A stretch of 24,860 nucleotides of DNA from ATZT02 sp046048135 (GTDB taxonomy: Bacteria > Actinomycetota > Actinomycetes > S36-B12 > UBA5976), in contig JBJOGR010000049.1 of NCBI GenBank assembly GCA_046048135.1, positions 1 through 24,860 of the forward strand, in the 5' to 3' direction. The notes under the pieces are model-generated. The model was not told the origin of the DNA, made no database searches, and saw only the letters and a program-made list of their open reading frames with translations. How positions within the stretch are numbered: the stretch's first letter is position 1; each line of letters opens with the position of its first letter. The translations under genes and the position numbers were made by a program. Below, one piece after another: positions 22,658-24,860 of this stretch.

Positions 22658-22751
22658 TGTCCCCAACCTCAAAAAGGTCCAGGACAAATGTCAGTGCTTG
22701 AACTTATCTTGGTTTAAGTAACGGATAAAACTAGGACCAAAAGAAAGGGTC
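22658..22751 (+). other. recA leader with possible alternative hairpins
   Basis: The recA leader is about 125 bases. TGTCC (22658-22662) pairs with GGACA (22682-22686), and inside it ACCT (22666-22669) pairs with AGGT (22675-22678). Near the start codon GACC (22735-22738) pairs with GGTC (22748-22751), partly covering the ribosome-binding site AAAGGG (22744-22749). GGTCC (22676-22680) is also complementary to GGACC (22734-22738), so opening the first hairpin could free the ribosome-binding site. These are short helices and may be fortuitous. Confidence 0.25.
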
Positions 22752-22754
22752 AAA

Positions 22755-23804
22755 ATGGCAACAGCGGCAAATGACCGCGACAAGGCTTTAGAAGCAGCCC
22801 TGTCACAAATCGATCGTCAATTTGGACGTGGCTCAGTTATGCGTCTTGGACAAGAGGATCGTCCACCAGCAGAAGTAATTCCTACTGGTTCAATCGCATT
22901 AGATATCGCACTTGGAATTGGTGGTCTACCAAGAGGTCGCGTTGTTGAAATTTATGGACCTGAATCAAGCGGTAAAACCACAGTGGCACTTCATGCAATT
23001 GCAAATGCTCAAAGAGCAGGTGGCATTGCAGCATTTATAGATGCAGAACATGCACTTGATCCTGAATATGCACAAAAACTTGGTGTTGATATCGACGCAC
23101 TTCTAGTTAGCCAACCAGATACGGGTGAACAAGCTTTAGAAATTGCAGACATGTTAGTTAGATCTGGTGCACTTTCTTTAATAGTGGTTGATTCAGTTGC
23201 AGCACTTGTTCCAAGAGCTGAAATTGAAGGAGAAATGGGTGATAGTCACATGGGTCTTCAAGCAAGACTTATGAGTCAAGCTTTAAGAAAAATGACAAGT
23301 GCCTTAGCTAATTCAAATACCACTGCAATATTCATTAACCAATTAAGAGAAAAAATTGGTGTGATGTTTGGATCTCCAGAGACTACAACTGGTGGAAAAG
23401 CTTTGAAGTTCTATTCTTCAGTTCGCTTAGATGTAAGAAGAATTGAAACTTTGAAAGATGGAACTGATGCAGTAGGAAATAGAACAAGAGTCAAAGTTGT
23501 TAAAAATAAAATGGCTCCTCCATTCAAACAAGCAGAATTCGACATCATTTTCGGTGAAGGAATTTCTCGAGAGGGAAGCCTGATAGACATGGGTGTTGAA
23601 CATGACATTGTGAAAAAGAGTGGTTCATGGTTTACCTACGACGGAGATCAACTAGGTCAAGGTAAAGAAAATGCCAGAACTTTCTTAAGAGATAATCCAG
23701 ATTTAGCAAATGAAATTGAAAGCAAGATAAAAGAAATCTTCTTGCTTAGTGCAAAGTCTGAATCTCAAGATGCAGATGTAGTGCCAATAGCAGCAAGCGA
23801 GTAA
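22755..23804 (+). CDS. recA: Recombinase RecA
   Basis: RecA forms filaments on single-stranded DNA, performs homologous pairing and strand exchange, and stimulates LexA self-cleavage in the SOS response. The 349-residue protein has Walker A GPESSGKT (68-75), Walker B LIVVDSVAALVP, loop L1 (EIEGEMGDSHMGLQAR) and loop L2 (FINQLREKIGVMFGSPETTTGG). The C-terminal domain ends in an acidic tail. No intein is present. The ATG is preceded by AAAGGG at 5-base spacing. Expression is under the LexA box at 22621. recX begins on the base after the stop. Confidence 0.99.
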   Translation: MATAANDRDKALEAALSQIDRQFGRGSVMRLGQEDRPPAEVIPTGSIALDIALGIGGLPRGRVVEIYGPESSGKTTVALHAIANAQRAGGIAAFIDAEHALDPEYAQKLGVDIDALLVSQPDTGEQALEIADMLVRSGALSLIVVDSVAALVPRAEIEGEMGDSHMGLQARLMSQALRKMTSALANSNTTAIFINQLREKIGVMFGSPETTTGGKALKFYSSVRLDVRRIETLKDGTDAVGNRTRVKVVKNKMAPPFKQAEFDIIFGEGISREGSLIDMGVEHDIVKKSGSWFTYDGDQLGQGKENARTFLRDNPDLANEIESKIKEIFLLSAKSESQDADVVPIAASE

Positions 23805-24413
23805 ATGGGAGAAGTAGTACAACTTCAACAAACCGGTGTGCCTAAAAAAGCACACCGGTTTAAAAAAATAAATCCCGAAAATTTAGTTACAGTATTACCT
23901 GTATCAGAACAAATCCCTGAAGAAATTGATCAAAATCAAATAGCAAAACAAGTTTTATTACGACGATTATCGAATGCTCCAAGAACTAGAAAAGAATTAG
24001 CTCAAGATTTAAAAAAGAAAAAAATTGAAGAAGATATCGCTCAAAATGCTTTGGATCGATTTGAAGAATTAGGTCTTATTAATGACCAAACATATTCAGA
24101 AAATTTTGTCTCTACCACTCACCAAAGGCGTAAATTAGGCAAAAAAGCCCTAAAACAACAACTCAGATCAAAAGGAGTGTCTGAAGAAATAGCAAGTCAG
24201 GCAGTATCTCAAATTTCTGAAGACGAAGAATTCAGTGCTGCTTTAGCTCTTGCACTTAAAAAAATTCGCTCAATTCAAAATGATGATCCCCAAACTCAAA
24301 TCAGAAAAATTGTGGGCCTTTTAGCAAGAAAGGGTTATTCATCTAGCCTAAGCTTTCAAGTTGCAAAAGAAGTAATAAAAGATTTTCCGGAAGGTTTAGC
24401 AACAATTAGTTAA
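23805..24413 (+). CDS. recX: Regulatory protein RecX
   Basis: RecX binds RecA filaments and limits their ATPase and strand-exchange activity. The 202-residue protein has the helical RecX repeats from about residue 46 (AKQVLLRRLSNAPRTRKELAQDL, then FEELGLINDQTYSENFV and LGKKALKQQLRSKGVSEEI), preceded by a 45-residue tail. The ATG lies immediately after the recA stop and no ATG or TTG occurs in frame before the domain. The only alternative is GTG at 23838, inside a hairpin, so 23805 is kept. A perfect 12-bp inverted repeat lies within codons 9-19 and could limit expression relative to recA. Confidence 0.92.
   Translation: MGEVVQLQQTGVPKKAHRFKKINPENLVTVLPVSEQIPEEIDQNQIAKQVLLRRLSNAPRTRKELAQDLKKKKIEEDIAQNALDRFEELGLINDQTYSENFVSTTHQRRKLGKKALKQQLRSKGVSEEIASQAVSQISEDEEFSAALALALKKIRSIQNDDPQTQIRKIVGLLARKGYSSSLSFQVAKEVIKDFPEGLATIS
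23830..23861 (+). other. Perfect 12-bp hairpin inside the start of recX
   Basis: AAACCGGTGTGC (23830-23841) pairs without mismatch with GCACACCGGTTT (23850-23861) around the 8-base loop CTAAAAAA. It is the strongest inverted repeat in the window apart from the rpsO and pnp leaders. On the + strand it is followed by A-rich sequence, not a U-tract, so it is not a standard intrinsic terminator. It lies 25 bases into recX and encodes part of TGVPKKAHRFK. Attenuation hairpins between recA and recX are known in E. coli. Confidence 0.85.
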
Positions 24414-24449
24414 GTCGGCTCTAATTACATTGTATTTTTAAGTTTCTAT

Positions 24450-24455
24450 TACACT
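24450..24455 (+). promoter_or_regulatory. Candidate -10 box for a leaderless tgt transcript
   Basis: TACACT lies in the 50-base recX-tgt gap and ends 8 bases before the tgt ATG. No Shine-Dalgarno precedes the start. No convincing -35 is visible, and I see no terminator behind recX. Confidence 0.35.
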
Positions 24456-24463
24456 TCATTCTA

Positions 24464-24860
24464 ATGTCACATAAAAATTTTTCATTTCAAATAGACGCGA
24501 AAATTGATGTATCAGATGGAAAAAGTAAAAGATTAGGTCGCGCAGGTCTTATAAAAACTCCTCACGGAGAAATTCCCACTCCTGCATTTATTCCAGTTGG
24601 CACTAAAGCAACTGTTAAGTCTGTTTTACCTGGAAATATGGAGAGTTTAGGCGCTCAAGCATTACTTGCAAATGCGTACCACCTTTATTTACAACCTGGT
24701 CCAGAAATTATTGATCAAGCAGGTGGTTTAGCAAAATTTATGAATTGGAATGGTCCAACATTTACAGATAGTGGTGGTTTTCAAGTTTTGTCTTTAGGAG
24801 TTGGCTACAAAAAAGTTATTGCAATGGATCCTGAAAATTTTCAATCAGAAGAAGTAATTG
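24464..24860 (+). CDS. tgt: Queuine tRNA-ribosyltransferase (tRNA-guanine transglycosylase), 5' part
   Basis: Tgt exchanges guanine 34 of GUN-anticodon tRNAs for a queuosine precursor. The frame is open to the window edge, so only the first 132 residues of a protein normally about 370-400 long are visible. Diagnostic motifs are GRAGLIKTPHGEIPTPAFIP near the start, then ANAYHLYLQPGPEII and FTDSGGFQVLSL, whose Asp102 matches the substrate-binding aspartate of the family. An N-terminal extension of about 20 residues precedes the core. It follows recX by 50 bases; in many actinobacteria miaB occupies this place. Whether this cell makes or salvages queuosine cannot be seen here. Confidence 0.93.
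   Translation, partial: MSHKNFSFQIDAKIDVSDGKSKRLGRAGLIKTPHGEIPTPAFIPVGTKATVKSVLPGNMESLGAQALLANAYHLYLQPGPEIIDQAGGLAKFMNWNGPTFTDSGGFQVLSLGVGYKKVIAMDPENFQSEEVI

Overview
This window is a dense, AT-rich stretch of bacterial chromosome (G+C clearly below half, codon third positions mostly A or T) with no phage, transposon, tRNA, rRNA or CRISPR. Gene content and order are those of Actinobacteria: infB-rbfA-truB-ribF-rpsO-pnp-M16 peptidase-dapB, then thyX-dapA-rnj-ftsK-(RodZ-like)-rimO-pgsA-cinA-clgR, then DUF3046-recA-recX. ClgR, DUF3046, the thyX-dapA pair, the long Pro/Gly/Arg linker of IF-2 and a GAAC-N4-GTTC LexA box all fit that phylum. Low G+C combined with gaps of 0-10 bases, and even overlapping convergent genes, suggests a streamlined planktonic actinobacterium, perhaps of the freshwater acI/Nanopelagicales type. 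That taxon is an inference.

Layout. Bases 1-9109 (+) are a translation and RNA-metabolism cluster: IF-2, ribosome-binding factor A, tRNA pseudouridine synthase B, RibF, ribosomal protein S15, PNPase and an M16 peptidase. Bases 9114-14419 hold dapB, a reversed azlC-azlD amino-acid exporter pair, thyX, dapA, RNase J and a small CDGSH iron-sulfur protein. Bases 14502-20814 (+) hold ftsK, a RodZ-like membrane HTH protein, rimO, pgsA, a short cinA and clgR. Bases 20800-22364 (-) hold a two-gene cassette resembling the glycosyltransferase and acyltransferase of staphyloxanthin-type carotenoid glycolipid synthesis. Bases 22407-24860 (+) hold DUF3046, LexA-controlled recA, recX and the start of tgt.

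How it works together. Ribosome assembly and RNA decay factors (RbfA, S15, PNPase, RNase J) sit beside cell-envelope functions: DapA/DapB for diaminopimelate, PgsA for phosphatidylglycerol, FtsK and the RodZ-like protein for division and shape. ThyX and RibF are linked through flavin. RecA, RecX and ClgR supply DNA-damage and proteolysis control.

The most interesting material is in the RNA leaders rather than in new proteins. A 14-bp G-U-rich helix lies just before rpsO and resembles an S15 autoregulatory site. The rpsO-pnp gap can fold into a long closed, branched structure whose 3' arm competes with a hairpin covering the pnp ribosome-binding site. A perfect 12-bp hairpin lies inside the first codons of recX. 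Many genes have a TANNNT-like -10 box only 5-9 bases before the start codon and no Shine-Dalgarno, which points to widespread leaderless transcription. I found no clearly unknown protein system. All structure calls are by-eye base pairing without energy calculation.
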